Shown: positions 41,470 to 50,477, numbered from the stretch's first letter. The stretch: 64,000 nt of DNA from Pseudomonas synxantha BG33R (GCF_000263715.2 NZ_CM001514.1:4963674-5027673); one strand, 5' to 3'. The notes: generated by a model not told the origin, from the letters alone. Numbers and translations are program-made.

Positions 41470-41517
41470 TGGCGAACGCTGTGAAATGTGGGAGCTCCCA
41501 CACAAGCTCGTTCGCCA
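41470..41517. repeat. Nested palindrome, REP-like
   Basis: An inner perfect 16-base palindrome TGTGGGAGCTCCCACA (41487-41502) sits within an outer inverted repeat TGGCGAACG / CGTTCGCCA (41470-41478 and 41509-41517). It resembles a shortened REP element. Confidence 0.7.
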
Positions 41518-41576
41518 CAAGATCCAGACAGCTCATGCTATGGTGCTCGCCCCTCACTGTGCCTGTTCATCATCGT

Positions 41577-43343
41577 ATGATCGTGATCCCTCGCCCTCTG
41601 CGTCTGACGTTTTACTCGTTGCTGATCATCGCCGGCGCAGTGCTGGCCGCCGCCCTGGCCACCCGCCACGCCGAGCGTCAGGCCCTGGTGGATGAAGCCG
41701 CTCGCGCCAATCAACAGCTGGCGCTGTATGCCAACTCGCTGCATACCTTGATCGAACGCTACCGCGCCCTCCCCGCCGTGCTGGCGCTGGACTCGGAAAT
41801 GATCAGCGCGCTGAAGGGCCCACTCGACAGTGCCACCCAGGATGTACTCAATCGCAAGCTCGAACGCATCAACGGCGCGGCCCAGTCCTCCACCCTGGAG
41901 CTGATGGACCGCACCGGCCTGGCCGTGGCCGCCAGCAACTGGAATTTGCCCAGCAGTTATGTCGGCCACAATTACGCGTTCCGTCCGTATTTCAGCCAGA
42001 CCTTGAGCCAAGGCACCGGGCGCTTTTACGCGGTGGGGGTGACGACCGGCATTCCGGGGTATTTCCTGTCCAGCGCGGTGGTCGATGAACACGAGCAGTT
42101 CCTCGGCGCCATGGTGGTCAAGCTGGAGTTTCCCGAACTGGAACGCGAATGGGCCCAGGGCAATGACTTGCTGCTGGTCAGCGATGCACGCGGCATTGTG
42201 TTTATCGCCAACCAGCCGGGCTGGCGTTATCGCAACCTGCGACCGCTGTCAGAGAGTGACCTGGCTGAACTCAAGGCCACTCGCCAATACGACAAGAAGC
42301 AGCTGCAACCCTTGGATACCCAGACCCTGCAGCGCTTCGACGACAACAGCCACCTGATGCGCGTCAACGGCCCGGACGGCAGCGCCAACTACATCTGGGA
42401 ATCCCTGCCGCTGAAAGCCGAAGGCTGGACCCTGCACCTGCTGCGCAAACCGCAGTTCCCGTTTGAAGACCAACGCAACGCCGGCCTCGCCGCCGCCGGG
42501 TCCTGGCTGGCGCTGGTGTTTCTTGTGCTGTTCCTGAGTCAACGCTGGCGCCTGGCTCGCCTTCGCCAACGCAGCCGCGAAGAACTCGAACACTTGGTAG
42601 AAGAACGCACCCAGGCCCTGCGCACCGCCCAGGATGGCCTGGTTCAATCAGCCAAACTGGCGGCGCTGGGGCAGATGTCCGCCGCCCTTGCCCATGAGAT
42701 CAATCAACCGCTGACCACCCAACGGATGCAGCTGGCCACCCTGCGGCTGTTGCTCGACCATGGCCGTGTGGACGACGCCTACAAGGCGCTCACGCCGTTG
42801 GATGACATGCTGACGCGCATGGCCGCGCTGACCGGCCACCTCAAGACCTTCGCGCGCAAAAGCCCCAGCGGCCTGCGCGAACGCCTGGATCTAGCCACCG
42901 TAGTCGACCAGTCCCTGCACCTGCTCGACGCGCGCCTGCGCGATGAGGCCATCGGCGTGGTGCTGGACCTGGCCCGCCCGGCCTGGGTACGCGGCGATGC
43001 GATTCGCTTGGAACAGGTGCTGATCAACCTATTGCGCAACGCCCTGGACGCCATGGCCGACAAGCCGCGCAAACGCCTGGAAATCCGTCTGCACGCCGAT
43101 CAGCAGCTGTGGCAGTTGAGCGTCAGCGACAGCGGTGGCGGGATTGCCGAAGAACATTTGAACAACGTATTCGACCCGTTCTTCACCACCAAACCGGTGG
43201 GTGACGGGCTCGGCTTGGGCCTGGCGGTGTCCTACGCTATCGTGCATGAATTGGGCGGGCGCCTGATCGTCGGCAATCATGGGGACGGCGCAGTCTTTAC
43301 CCTGACCCTGCCCGTCGCGCTGGAGACACCTGACCTATGTTGA
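41577..43343 (+). CDS. DctB-like sensor histidine kinase
   Basis: A 588-residue membrane sensor. TM1 is about residues 10-30, followed by a periplasmic PDC/Cache sensing domain (about 35-300), TM2 about 305-325, a coiled-coil linker ([20 protein letters not shown]), HisKA with [20 protein letters not shown] and HATPase_c with [20 protein letters not shown]. The architecture is that of C4-dicarboxylate sensor DctB and P. aeruginosa MifS. It overlaps the response regulator gene by 7 bp. The ATG at 41577 is the last start before the hydrophobic helix. With the transporter downstream, it probably senses an exogenous di- or ketoacid such as alpha-ketoglutarate (inference). Confidence 0.93.
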   Translation: MIVIPRPLRLTFYSLLIIAGAVLAAALATRHAERQALVDEAARANQQLALYANSLHTLIERYRALPAVLALDSEMISALKGPLDSATQDVLNRKLERINGAAQSSTLELMDRTGLAVAASNWNLPSSYVGHNYAFRPYFSQTLSQGTGRFYAVGVTTGIPGYFLSSAVVDEHEQFLGAMVVKLEFPELEREWAQGNDLLLVSDARGIVFIANQPGWRYRNLRPLSESDLAELKATRQYDKKQLQPLDTQTLQRFDDNSHLMRVNGPDGSANYIWESLPLKAEGWTLHLLRKPQFPFEDQRNAGLAAAGSWLALVFLVLFLSQRWRLARLRQRSREELEHLVEERTQALRTAQDGLVQSAKLAALGQMSAALAHEINQPLTTQRMQLATLRLLLDHGRVDDAYKALTPLDDMLTRMAALTGHLKTFARKSPSGLRERLDLATVVDQSLHLLDARLRDEAIGVVLDLARPAWVRGDAIRLEQVLINLLRNALDAMADKPRKRLEIRLHADQQLWQLSVSDSGGGIAEEHLNNVFDPFFTTKPVGDGLGLGLAVSYAIVHELGGRLIVGNHGDGAVFTLTLPVALETPDLC

Positions 43344-44662
43344 ACGCAGTGATTGTGGTGGATGACGAAGCCAGCATTCGCACGGCAGTCGAACAGTGGC
43401 TGAGCCTGTCGGGGTTTGACGTTCAGTTGTACAGCCGTGCCGAGGAATGCCTGGCGCACCTGCCGAAGGACTTCCCTGGGGTGATCTTGAGCGATGTGCG
43501 TATGCCCGGGCTCAGTGGCCTTGAATTGCTGGCCGAGGTACAGCGGCGCGATTCCGACTTGCCGGTGATTTTGCTCACCGGCCACGGCGACGTGCCAATG
43601 GCTGTCGAAGCCATGCGCGACGGCGCCTACGACTTCCTGGAAAAACCCTTCAGCCCGGATGCCCTGCTCAACAGCCTGCGCCGGGCGCTGGACAAGCGCG
43701 GCCTGATCCTGGAAAACCGCCGCCTGCACCAACAGGCCGATCACCGTGCACAACTGGAATCCAGCCTGTTGGGGGTGTCCAAGGGCCTGCAAACCCTGCG
43801 TCGCCAGGTGCTGGACCTGGCGACACTGCCGGTCAATGTGTTGATCCGTGGCGAGACCGGCAGCGGTAAAGAGCTGGTTGCCCGCTGCCTGCATGACTTC
43901 GGCCCACGAGCGAAGAAGCCGTTTGTGGCGCTCAATTGCGCGGCTATCCCCGAACAATTGTTTGAAGCCGAGCTGTTCGGCCACGAAAGCGGCGCCTTCA
44001 CCGGCGCCCAGGGCAAGCGTATCGGCAAGCTGGAGTACGCCCGTGGCGGCACCGTGTTCCTCGACGAAATTGAAAGCATGCCCCTGGCGCAACAGGTAAA
44101 ACTGCTGCGCGTGTTGCAAGAGCAGAAGTTGGAGCGATTGGGTTCCAACCAGAGCATCAATGTCGACCTGCGCATCATCGCCGCTACCAAGCCGGACCTG
44201 CTCGAAGAAGCACGCGCCGGGCGTTTTCGCGAGGACCTGGCTTATCGCCTGAACGTCGCACAACTGCGCCTGCCGCCCCTGCGCGAGCGTCGCGAAGACA
44301 TTCCGTTGTTGTATGAGCATTTCGCCCAAAGCGCTGCCGAGCGTTTGGGCCGCCATCTTCAGCCGTTGAGTGGGCCGCAGCTGAGTCGCCTGCTCAGCCA
44401 TGACTGGCCGGGCAACGTACGTGAACTGGCCAACGTCGCCGAGCGCCAGGTGCTGGGGCTTGGCGAGCCTGAACCTGAAGGTATTGAACCTGGGCAATCG
44501 CTGGCGGCGCAGCAGGAGGCTTTCGAGGCGCATTGCCTGAAAGCCGCGCTGACCCGGCATAAAGGCGATATCAAAGCGGTGTTGGCCGAGCTGCAACTGC
44601 CGCGTCGGACCCTCAATGAAAAGATGCAGCGGCATGGGTTGGTGCGGGAAATGTTCCTCTGA
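43337..44662 (+). CDS. DctD-like sigma-54-dependent response regulator
   Basis: A 441-residue NtrC-family regulator. The receiver domain holds the phospho-acceptor Asp53 (VILSDVRMPGLSG). The AAA+ domain has Walker A GETGSGKE (residues 172-179) and the sigma-54 contact loop GAFTGA (219-224). The C terminus is a Fis-type helix-turn-helix (LKAALTRHKGDIKAVLAELQ). It starts within the kinase gene (7-bp overlap). A sigma-54 promoter with two upstream repeats lies just after it, before the transporter gene, which is the clearest candidate target. Confidence 0.95.
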   Translation: MLNAVIVVDDEASIRTAVEQWLSLSGFDVQLYSRAEECLAHLPKDFPGVILSDVRMPGLSGLELLAEVQRRDSDLPVILLTGHGDVPMAVEAMRDGAYDFLEKPFSPDALLNSLRRALDKRGLILENRRLHQQADHRAQLESSLLGVSKGLQTLRRQVLDLATLPVNVLIRGETGSGKELVARCLHDFGPRAKKPFVALNCAAIPEQLFEAELFGHESGAFTGAQGKRIGKLEYARGGTVFLDEIESMPLAQQVKLLRVLQEQKLERLGSNQSINVDLRIIAATKPDLLEEARAGRFREDLAYRLNVAQLRLPPLRERREDIPLLYEHFAQSAAERLGRHLQPLSGPQLSRLLSHDWPGNVRELANVAERQVLGLGEPEPEGIEPGQSLAAQQEAFEAHCLKAALTRHKGDIKAVLAELQLPRRTLNEKMQRHGLVREMFL

Positions 44663-44709
44663 TCCTGCTTATGTAGCGATTGCAAGGACGTCTTCGCGAG
44701 CAAACCATA

Positions 44710-44757
44710 AGCGGATTTCCGCTCATCCCGCAAAAATCATCGGCAACTTTCCGCTCA
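44710..44757 (+). promoter_or_regulatory. Candidate activator-binding sites upstream of the sigma-54 promoter
   Basis: TTTCCGCTCA occurs twice in the same orientation (44716-44725 and 44748-44757), 32 bp apart, close to three helical turns. The first is half of a perfect AGCGGA-TT-TCCGCT palindrome (44710-44723). They lie 40-90 bp upstream of the -24 element, the usual place for enhancer sites of NtrC-type regulators. Confidence 0.55.
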
Positions 44758-44797
44758 AAAAAACCTCGCAACCCTTCTATTCCGGGCCTTCATCCAC

Positions 44798-44814
44798 TTG
44801 GCACAGCTTCTGCT
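44798..44814 (+). promoter_or_regulatory. Sigma-54 promoter of the transporter gene
   Basis: TTGGCAC-AGCTT-CTGCT: the GG (44800-44801) and GC (44812-44813) dinucleotides are exactly 10 bp apart, as required for a -24/-12 element. The predicted start is near 44825, giving a 50-base leader before the ATG at 44878. Confidence 0.8.
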
Positions 44815-44877
44815 ATAGCCCAAGCCAGGCAGTGCTCAAGCACGCTCCATAAAAACAACTAGATGAAGGATCCTTCA

Positions 44878-46197
44878 ATGGATAACTCCAACTCCCTGCC
44901 TCTGGGATCGGCGTCTGCGCCGGCAAAAGAACGCACCACCTCCAGCCGCATCAAGTCGATCTTCAGTGGATCGGTCGGCAACATGGTCGAGTGGTACGAC
45001 TGGTACGTCTACGCCGCCTTCTCGCTGTACTTCGCCAAGACATTCTTCCCCAAAGGCGACACCACCGCCCAACTGCTCAACACCGCCGCGATCTTCGCCG
45101 TGGGCTTCCTGATGCGCCCTATCGGTGGTTGGCTGATGGGCCTGTATGCCGACAAGGTCGGGCGTAAAAAAGCCCTGATGGCCTCGGTCTACCTGATGTG
45201 CTTCGGCTCGCTGCTGATTGCCCTGAGCCCGGGCTATGAACTCATCGGTATCGGCGCGCCGATCCTGCTGGTGTTTGCCCGTTTGCTGCAGGGCCTGTCG
45301 GTCGGTGGCGAATACGGCACTTCCGCCACTTACCTCAGCGAGATGGCGACCAAGGAACGTCGTGGTTTCTACTCCAGCTTCCAATACGTGACCCTGATCT
45401 CCGGCCAACTCATCGCGCTGGCGGTGCTGATCGTGCTGCAACAACTGCTGACTACCGAACAGTTGTACGCCTGGGGCTGGCGTATCCCGTTCGCCATCGG
45501 CGCCTTGTGTGCAGTGGTCGCGCTCTATCTGCGTCGCGGCATGGAAGAAACCGAGTCGTTCACCAAGAAGGAAAAGGCCAAGGAAAGCGCAATGCGCACC
45601 TTGATGCGCCACCCCAAGGAACTGATGACCGTGGTCGGCCTGACCATGGGCGGCACCCTGGCGTTCTACACCTACACCACCTATATGCAGAAATACCTGG
45701 TGAACACGGTCGGCATGAGCATCTCCGACTCCACCACCATTTCGGCAGCCACGCTGTTTCTGTTCATGTGCCTGCAGCCGATCATCGGCGGGCTTTCGGA
45801 TAAAGTCGGCCGTCGCCCGATCCTGATTGCCTTCGGTGTCCTGGGTACCCTGTTCACTGTGCCGATCCTCACCACCCTGCACACCATCCAGAGCTGGTGG
45901 GGCGCGTTCTTCCTGATCATGGCAGCGCTGATCATCGTCAGCGGCTATACCTCGATCAACGCCGTGGTGAAAGCCGAACTGTTCCCCACCGAAATCCGCG
46001 CCCTGGGCGTGGGCCTGCCGTATGCGCTGACGGTGTCGATCTTCGGCGGCACTGCTGAATACATCGCGCTGTGGTTCAAGAGCATCGGTATGGAAACTGG
46101 CTACTACTGGTACGTGACCGCGTGTATCGCAGTGTCGCTGATGGTCTACGTGACCATGAAAGACACCCGCAAGCACTCGCGGATTACCACGGACTAA
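44878..46197 (+). CDS. MFS carboxylate transporter (KgtP-like, metabolite:H+ symporter family)
   Basis: A 439-residue major facilitator transporter with 12 predicted TM helices. The MHS-family opening is SVGNMVEWYDWYVYAAFSLYFAK, the loop 2-3 motif is GGWLMGLYADKVGRKKALM, and RLLQGLSVGGEYGTSATYLSE lies in TM4. This is the pattern of alpha-ketoglutarate permease KgtP and relatives; the substrate is inferred to be a keto- or dicarboxylate taken up with protons. The start at 44878 is preferred because AAGGA lies 7 bases upstream; an ATG 5 codons earlier has no such site. It is controlled by a sigma-54 promoter and probably by the adjacent two-component system. Confidence 0.93.
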   Translation: MDNSNSLPLGSASAPAKERTTSSRIKSIFSGSVGNMVEWYDWYVYAAFSLYFAKTFFPKGDTTAQLLNTAAIFAVGFLMRPIGGWLMGLYADKVGRKKALMASVYLMCFGSLLIALSPGYELIGIGAPILLVFARLLQGLSVGGEYGTSATYLSEMATKERRGFYSSFQYVTLISGQLIALAVLIVLQQLLTTEQLYAWGWRIPFAIGALCAVVALYLRRGMEETESFTKKEKAKESAMRTLMRHPKELMTVVGLTMGGTLAFYTYTTYMQKYLVNTVGMSISDSTTISAATLFLFMCLQPIIGGLSDKVGRRPILIAFGVLGTLFTVPILTTLHTIQSWWGAFFLIMAALIIVSGYTSINAVVKAELFPTEIRALGVGLPYALTVSIFGGTAEYIALWFKSIGMETGYYWYVTACIAVSLMVYVTMKDTRKHSRITTD

Positions 46198-46200
46198 AAA

Positions 46201-46230
46201 ATATGGGAGGGGACAACCCCCCTCCCACAT
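46201..46230. repeat. Degenerate REP hairpin
   Basis: TGGGAGGGG / CCCCCTCCCA-type inverted repeat directly after the transporter stop codon. It is a worn member of the TGTGGGAGGGGG repeat class and may also terminate the transcript. Confidence 0.6.
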
Positions 46231-46271
46231 TGGATATGATGTGGGCCCCAGAATCGAGAGCAGAACAGGTC

Positions 46272-46892
46272 ATGTCCGACGATATTCACTTCTACGAACC
46301 CGCCAATGGCCACGGCCTGCCCCATGACCCGTTCAATGCCATCGTCGGCCCGCGCCCGATTGGCTGGATCTCCTCGCACGACAGCGAAGGCCGCCTGAAC
46401 CTGGCGCCTTACAGTTTCTTCAATGCATTCAACTACATCCCACCGATCATTGGGTTTTCCAGTGTCGGGCGCAAAGACAGCTTGAATAACATTGAGCAGA
46501 CCGGCGAGTTTGTGTGGAACCTGGCCACTCGCCCGTTGGCCGAGCAGATGAACCAGAGTTGCGCAGCGGTCTCGGCGGATGTGAATGAGTTCGAGTTGTC
46601 CGGCCTGACGCCGGTGGCTTCGAAAGTCGTCGCGGTACCCCGCGTCGGCGAGAGCCCGGTGTCGTTTGAATGCAAAGTGACGCAGATCATCCAACTGCAA
46701 CGCGCCGACAAGGAGCTGGTGCCGAGTTGGCTGGTGCTGGGCGAAGTGGTTGCGGTGCATATCGCCAAGTGGTTGCTAAAGGATGGGATCTACGACACTG
46801 CTGCCGCCGAGCCGATTTTGCGCGGCGGCGGCCCGGCGGATTACTTCCAGTTGGGGCCGCAAGCGCTGTTCAAAATGCACAGACCTCAATAA
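46272..46892 (+). CDS. Flavin reductase-like domain protein
   Basis: A 206-residue FMN-binding split-barrel protein of the flavin reductase-like family. Family features are NAIVGPRPIGWISSHDSEGR near the N terminus, PYSFFNAFNYIPPIIGFSSV, DSLNNIEQTGEFVWNLATRP and the GRxxPxxY-like end GGGPADYFQLG. Such proteins reduce FMN or bind it for a partner oxygenase; none is adjacent. The ATG at 46272 is chosen because the family sequence begins there; the frame upstream covers the MFS gene in another frame. Confidence 0.9.
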   Translation: MSDDIHFYEPANGHGLPHDPFNAIVGPRPIGWISSHDSEGRLNLAPYSFFNAFNYIPPIIGFSSVGRKDSLNNIEQTGEFVWNLATRPLAEQMNQSCAAVSADVNEFELSGLTPVASKVVAVPRVGESPVSFECKVTQIIQLQRADKELVPSWLVLGEVVAVHIAKWLLKDGIYDTAAAEPILRGGGPADYFQLGPQALFKMHRPQ

Positions 46893-46896
46893 CCCC

Positions 46897-46995
46897 TGTA
46901 GGAGCGAGCTTGCTCGCGAAGATCGTTAACGATAACGCGGGCACCAGGCTGAACGCGGTGCTCTTGAGTTTTTCGCGAGCAAGCTCGCTCCTACA
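46897..46995. repeat. REPIN of the TGTAGGAGCGAGCTTGCTCG class
   Basis: Two inverted 24-base arms (46897-46920 and 46972-46995) separated by 51 bases. The right arm overlaps the stop codon of the next minus-strand gene. Confidence 0.88.
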
Positions 46996-47239
46996 GTACG
47001 GCGGGGGCCCAGCTCAGTTCGCCGTCAGCATTCACATCATTCAACAGATCAAGTTGCTGCATTGCCGCATCGTCAGCGTCAGCAGCCGTCTTGAACTTCT
47101 GCCCGTCGAGGATCTTGTGGAACTTGGGGGCGCCCATGCCATCCAGTGCCTTGACGGCGATGGCAGCGCTATAGCCACCCTCTTCTTCACGCACCAAGGC
47201 GGAAACGGCTTCGTGGTGGGCAAACTCTTTACGTGCCAT
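46991..47239 (-). CDS. Conserved small hypothetical protein (82 aa)
   Basis: An 82-residue hydrophilic protein, MARKEFAHHEAVSALVREEEGGYSA and onward, with alternating acidic and Ala-rich helices. I recognise it only as a Pseudomonas-type conserved hypothetical. AGGA lies about 8 bases before the ATG at 47239; an upstream ATG at 47257 lacks support. Its TAG stop codon (46991-46993) lies inside the right arm of the REPIN, so the last codons were probably set by that insertion. Confidence 0.8.
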   Translation of the reverse strand: MARKEFAHHEAVSALVREEEGGYSAAIAVKALDGMGAPKFHKILDGQKFKTAADADDAAMQQLDLLNDVNADGELSWAPAVL

Positions 47240-47284
47240 ATTGCAGGTCCTGGCCAATGGAAAAGTCGGCCATTGTAAACCGGT

Positions 47285-47626
47285 TCAACCGGCCAGTTGC
47301 AGGTACTCGCCGTAGGCGTTGACGGCAGATGCATCGGTGAAGGTCCGGAAGTCCATGCTGCGGACCACCATGTCGTTCAACAGCTCGGTAAAGATCATCA
47401 GGGCCGGTGAGCTGAAGTAGGCACTCATGGCCTCTTCGCTGCTCCAAAAACCTGATACCAGCCATACATCAGTATCGACCTGGGAATGCTGCAACGAGAA
47501 TTGCAGGCAACCTGGGGCTTGGCGACCCGGTTCGATCAAACTGCTCAAGCGTGCACCGAGTTCGGTGCTGCACCCGCTACGGGCGCGGATAAAGGCCATG
47601 TGGCTCGCGGGAATGGGGGTGGACAT
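47285..47626 (-). CDS. Antibiotic biosynthesis monooxygenase-like protein (ABM domain)
   Basis: A 113-residue dimeric alpha/beta-barrel protein of the ABM type: HMAFIRARSGCSTELGARLS, CLQFSLQHSQVDTDVWLVSG and FWSSEEAMSAYFSSPALMIF carry the usual domain pattern. Family members are cofactor-free monooxygenases or small stress proteins, and the substrate is unknown. The start at 47626 has GGGAG 8 bases upstream. It is divergent from an AraC regulator that may control it. Confidence 0.85.
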   Translation of the reverse strand: MSTPIPASHMAFIRARSGCSTELGARLSSLIEPGRQAPGCLQFSLQHSQVDTDVWLVSGFWSSEEAMSAYFSSPALMIFTELLNDMVVRSMDFRTFTDASAVNAYGEYLQLAG

Positions 47627-47954
47627 GTTCGACTCTCCCGTTGAGAAGTGATGCTCGGCAAGCACGGTGAGGGTGTGTTGCCACAGGATCAAAGATAGCC
47701 GCCCGGCTGTGGCTGCGGTTAGTCGATTCCTGCAGGCTTATTGCACAATCCTGCGAGAAACATAGAGAAGACGTTTGGCCCCCGGGATTTATTCCATGGG
47801 CCGGTCCAGTGTTTCAGGGAGATGACAGGCGCCCTGCTTGCCTGATTCACTACCTATCGCAGGATCAGGCAAGGATCCTGCAGAATCGACGTAACACTTT
47901 TTCAAAAGCTGCCGCTAAGCTGAGCCCATCAAAGCAGCGTGTAGAGGACGCCCC
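47627..47954. other. 328-bp divergent control region with recurring ATCCTGC motifs
   Basis: Between the ABM gene and the AraC gene. No gene is visible. The motif CCTGC / GCAGG recurs: CCTGCAGG at 47729-47736, ATCCTGC at 47748-47754, and GCAGGATC / GATCCTGC as a perfect inverted repeat with a 7-base loop at 47859-47881. These are candidate operators for the adjacent AraC regulator. Confidence 0.45.
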
Positions 47955-48884
47955 ATGTCGTCGCCCGAACCAAAGCCTACCCCCGTCGATGCCGAGATGG
48001 AGAAACAACGCGCCGAGCTGGCCAGTATCGTGCACCGCCACACCTGGGAAGATGGCTCCTACGGCACGGCGATCACCTCGCTGTATCTGAACCGCCACAA
48101 CACGCCACGGGATTTCATGCCGGTGCTGGTGGAACCTGCCCTGTGCATCCTCGCCAGCGGCAGCAAGGAAGTGCGCCTGGCCGACGAAATCTTTGCCTAC
48201 GACCCGCTCAATTATCTGGTGTTCTCGGTCGCCATGCCGGTAGCCGGCAGAATCATCGATGCCACCCCGCAAGACCCCAACCTGTCGGTCCGCATCAATA
48301 TCGATCCGGCCCAGCTCACCGCGCTGATTGCCGAAGCCGGGCCTATGGGTGTGCCGTCGCGGCCCACCTCTCGCGGCATGTATGTGGACCGCATCGACAC
48401 CCCGTTGCTCGACGCCGTGCTGCGCCTGGCCCGCCTGCTGGATACGCCCAAAGACATCGCCATGCTCGCGCCGTTGATCAACCGTGAAATTCTCTATCGC
48501 TTGCTGCGGGGCCCACAGGGTTATCGCCTGTATGAAATTGCCGTGGCCAACAGCCAGAGCCATCGCGTCAGCCAGGCGATCAAATGGCTGAACGGCAACT
48601 ATGAACAGCCACTGCGCATCGACGACCTGGCCAAGGAAGTGAACCTGAGCGTCTCGACCTTGCACCATCGCTTCAAGGCGATTACGGCCATGAGCCCGCT
48701 GCAGTACCAGAAGCAGCTGCGCTTGCAGGAAGCCCGGCGCTTGATGATTGCCGAAGGACTGGAAGCCTCGGCTGCGGGGTATCGGGTGGGGTATGAAAGC
48801 CCGTCGCAATTCAGCCGGGAATACAGCCGGTTGTTTGGGGCGCCGCCGCTGCGCGACCTGGCCCGGTTGCGCCAAAGCATCTGA
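47955..48884 (+). CDS. AraC family transcriptional regulator
   Basis: A 309-residue regulator with an AraC_N cupin-like sensing domain (about residues 30-190; EPALCILASGSKEVRLADEI, then YDPLNYLVFSVAMPV) and a C-terminal double helix-turn-helix (about 195-300; DDLAKEVNLSVSTLHHRFKA and AAGYRVGYESPSQFSREYSR). AGAGGA precedes the ATG. This subtype often controls a neighbouring oxidoreductase or hydrolase gene in response to electrophiles or alcohols; here the divergent ABM gene is the nearest candidate target (inference). Confidence 0.92.
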   Translation: MSSPEPKPTPVDAEMEKQRAELASIVHRHTWEDGSYGTAITSLYLNRHNTPRDFMPVLVEPALCILASGSKEVRLADEIFAYDPLNYLVFSVAMPVAGRIIDATPQDPNLSVRINIDPAQLTALIAEAGPMGVPSRPTSRGMYVDRIDTPLLDAVLRLARLLDTPKDIAMLAPLINREILYRLLRGPQGYRLYEIAVANSQSHRVSQAIKWLNGNYEQPLRIDDLAKEVNLSVSTLHHRFKAITAMSPLQYQKQLRLQEARRLMIAEGLEASAAGYRVGYESPSQFSREYSRLFGAPPLRDLARLRQSI

Positions 48885-48900
48885 TGTACGCAGAGCAAAA

Positions 48901-48989
48901 TGTGGGAGCTGGCTTGCCTGCGATGGCGGTGTGTCAGTCACTAATGAGTCAACTGAACCACCGCTATCGCAGGCAAGCCAGCTCCCACA
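48901..48989. repeat. REPIN of the TGTGGGAGCTGGCTTGCCTG class
   Basis: Two inverted arms, TGTGGGAGCTGGCTTGCCTG followed by CGAT at the left and its complement at the right (to 48989), separated by about 37 bases. It lies between the convergent AraC and gtrS genes. Confidence 0.88.
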
Positions 48990-49007
48990 TTTGAGCTCAG
49001 GTGTTTG

Positions 49008-50477
49008 TTAGTCCAAGGTTCTTGGTAGTTGCAGGGTGACGCGCAGTCCGCCTTCGCGCAGGTTCTGCAAACTCACTTCACCGCCATGGCTATGGGCAAT
49101 GTTGCGCGCGATCCCCAGCCCCAGGCCATACCCCTGCTGCTGGCCGGCCAGGCGAAAGTGCGGTTCAAATACCTGCTCCAGACGCTGCTCCGGCACACCG
49201 GGGCCTTCGTCATCCACATGCAGGACGAACTGCACACCATCATCTTCGATATGCAGATGTGCGTTCTGCCCGTACTTCAAGGCGTTGTCGATCAGGTTGC
49301 CGATGCAACGCTTGAGCGCCAGCGGCTTGCCCGGGTAGGCCGCCAGGGCCGCGCCATCAAGGGTTACCCGCCCATTGCCGTTGGGTGCCAGGTACGGTTC
49401 CACCAGGCATTCGAGTACGTGGTTGAGGTCCACCGGCTGGATGTTTTCGTGGATGTCGGTGTCTTTCACGCATTGCAGCGCGCCTTTGACCAGCAGTTCC
49501 AGCTCATCCAGGTCGCGGCCGAATTTGGTTTGCAGGTTCTCGTCTTCGAGCAATTCCACACGCAACCGCAGGCGGGTAATCGGGGTGCGCAAGTCGTGGG
49601 AAATTGCGCTGAACAACTGGCTGCGTTCGGTCAGGTAACGGCTGATGCGTTCGCGCATTGCGTTGAATGCGCGGCCCACCTCCACCACTTCACTGCCGCC
49701 GCCTTCGGCTACCGGTTCTACATCAGCTCCCAGCGACATATCCCGCGCCGCCCGCGCCAGGCGCTTGAGCGGCCGGCTTTGCCAATGCACCAGCAAACCG
49801 ATAAACAGCAGCAAAAAACCGCTGGTCAGCACGATAAACCACACCTGCTGGGACGGCAGACCCTGTTCTTCAAGGCTGGTGTACGGCTCTGGCAACAGCG
49901 AGGCGATGTACAGCCATTCGCCGGGAGCCAGTTGAATCTGGGTGACCAGCACTGGCGGGTTTACCGGTTCCAGGGTCAATGCGTAATGGGCCCAGGAGCG
50001 TGGCAGTTCGTCGAGCTTGAGGCCGGCATTGAAGATGCGCAGGTCTTCGGCGCTGACGAACTCCACCGAGATATGCACATCGGCGCCCAGGGTTTGGCGT
50101 AGCACCTCATCGACCGCCTCCAGCACCGCTTGCTTGCGTGGCGTCTGCGGCAGGATCGCCATGTCCAGCGGGCGATCATTGAGGGTCACTACAAAGCGGG
50201 TACCGCCCATGCTGCGCAACTGATCAAGGACCAAAGGCCGATAGGCCACCGGCAGCGAACGGAAGTAACTCACGCTGGCGGTCATCGAGTGCGCCAGGCT
50301 ACGGGCACTGGTCACCAGGCCCTCAAGCTGGGTGGCGCGCAATTGCGACACCCAGATCACGCTGGACAGCGCCTGGGCGAACAGCACGGCGAGCAAGGTC
50401 AGCAGTAACATGCGCCCCAGCAACGAACGTGGCACCGGAAAGCGGCGGCGGCGCTCGGTCAAAGGTTCAGTGGGCAT
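49008..50477 (-). CDS. gtrS: Glucose-responsive sensor histidine kinase GtrS
   Basis: A 489-residue sensor kinase: TM1 about residues 15-37, a periplasmic domain of about 130 residues, TM2 about 175-195, HAMP, HisKA with LFSAISHDLRTPITRLRLRV, and HATPase_c with NLIDNALKYG, DDEGPGVPE and GYGLGLGIARNIA. In P. aeruginosa and P. putida GtrS senses 2-ketogluconate and 6-phosphogluconate and acts through GltR on glucose transport and toxin genes. The identity is supported by position next to gltR, glk and edd. Its ATG overlaps the end of gltR by 11 bp. A REPIN lies beyond its stop in place of the glucose transporter operon. Confidence 0.88.
   Translation of the reverse strand: MPTEPLTERRRRFPVPRSLLGRMLLLTLLAVLFAQALSSVIWVSQLRATQLEGLVTSARSLAHSMTASVSYFRSLPVAYRPLVLDQLRSMGGTRFVVTLNDRPLDMAILPQTPRKQAVLEAVDEVLRQTLGADVHISVEFVSAEDLRIFNAGLKLDELPRSWAHYALTLEPVNPPVLVTQIQLAPGEWLYIASLLPEPYTSLEEQGLPSQQVWFIVLTSGFLLLFIGLLVHWQSRPLKRLARAARDMSLGADVEPVAEGGGSEVVEVGRAFNAMRERISRYLTERSQLFSAISHDLRTPITRLRLRVELLEDENLQTKFGRDLDELELLVKGALQCVKDTDIHENIQPVDLNHVLECLVEPYLAPNGNGRVTLDGAALAAYPGKPLALKRCIGNLIDNALKYGQNAHLHIEDDGVQFVLHVDDEGPGVPEQRLEQVFEPHFRLAGQQQGYGLGLGIARNIAHSHGGEVSLQNLREGGLRVTLQLPRTLD

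Noticed and set aside
46897..48989. Possible CRISPR-like array from repeated palindromes
   Set aside because: The repeats are inverted pairs of different classes scattered singly at gene ends, without regular spacers or cas genes; they are REPINs.
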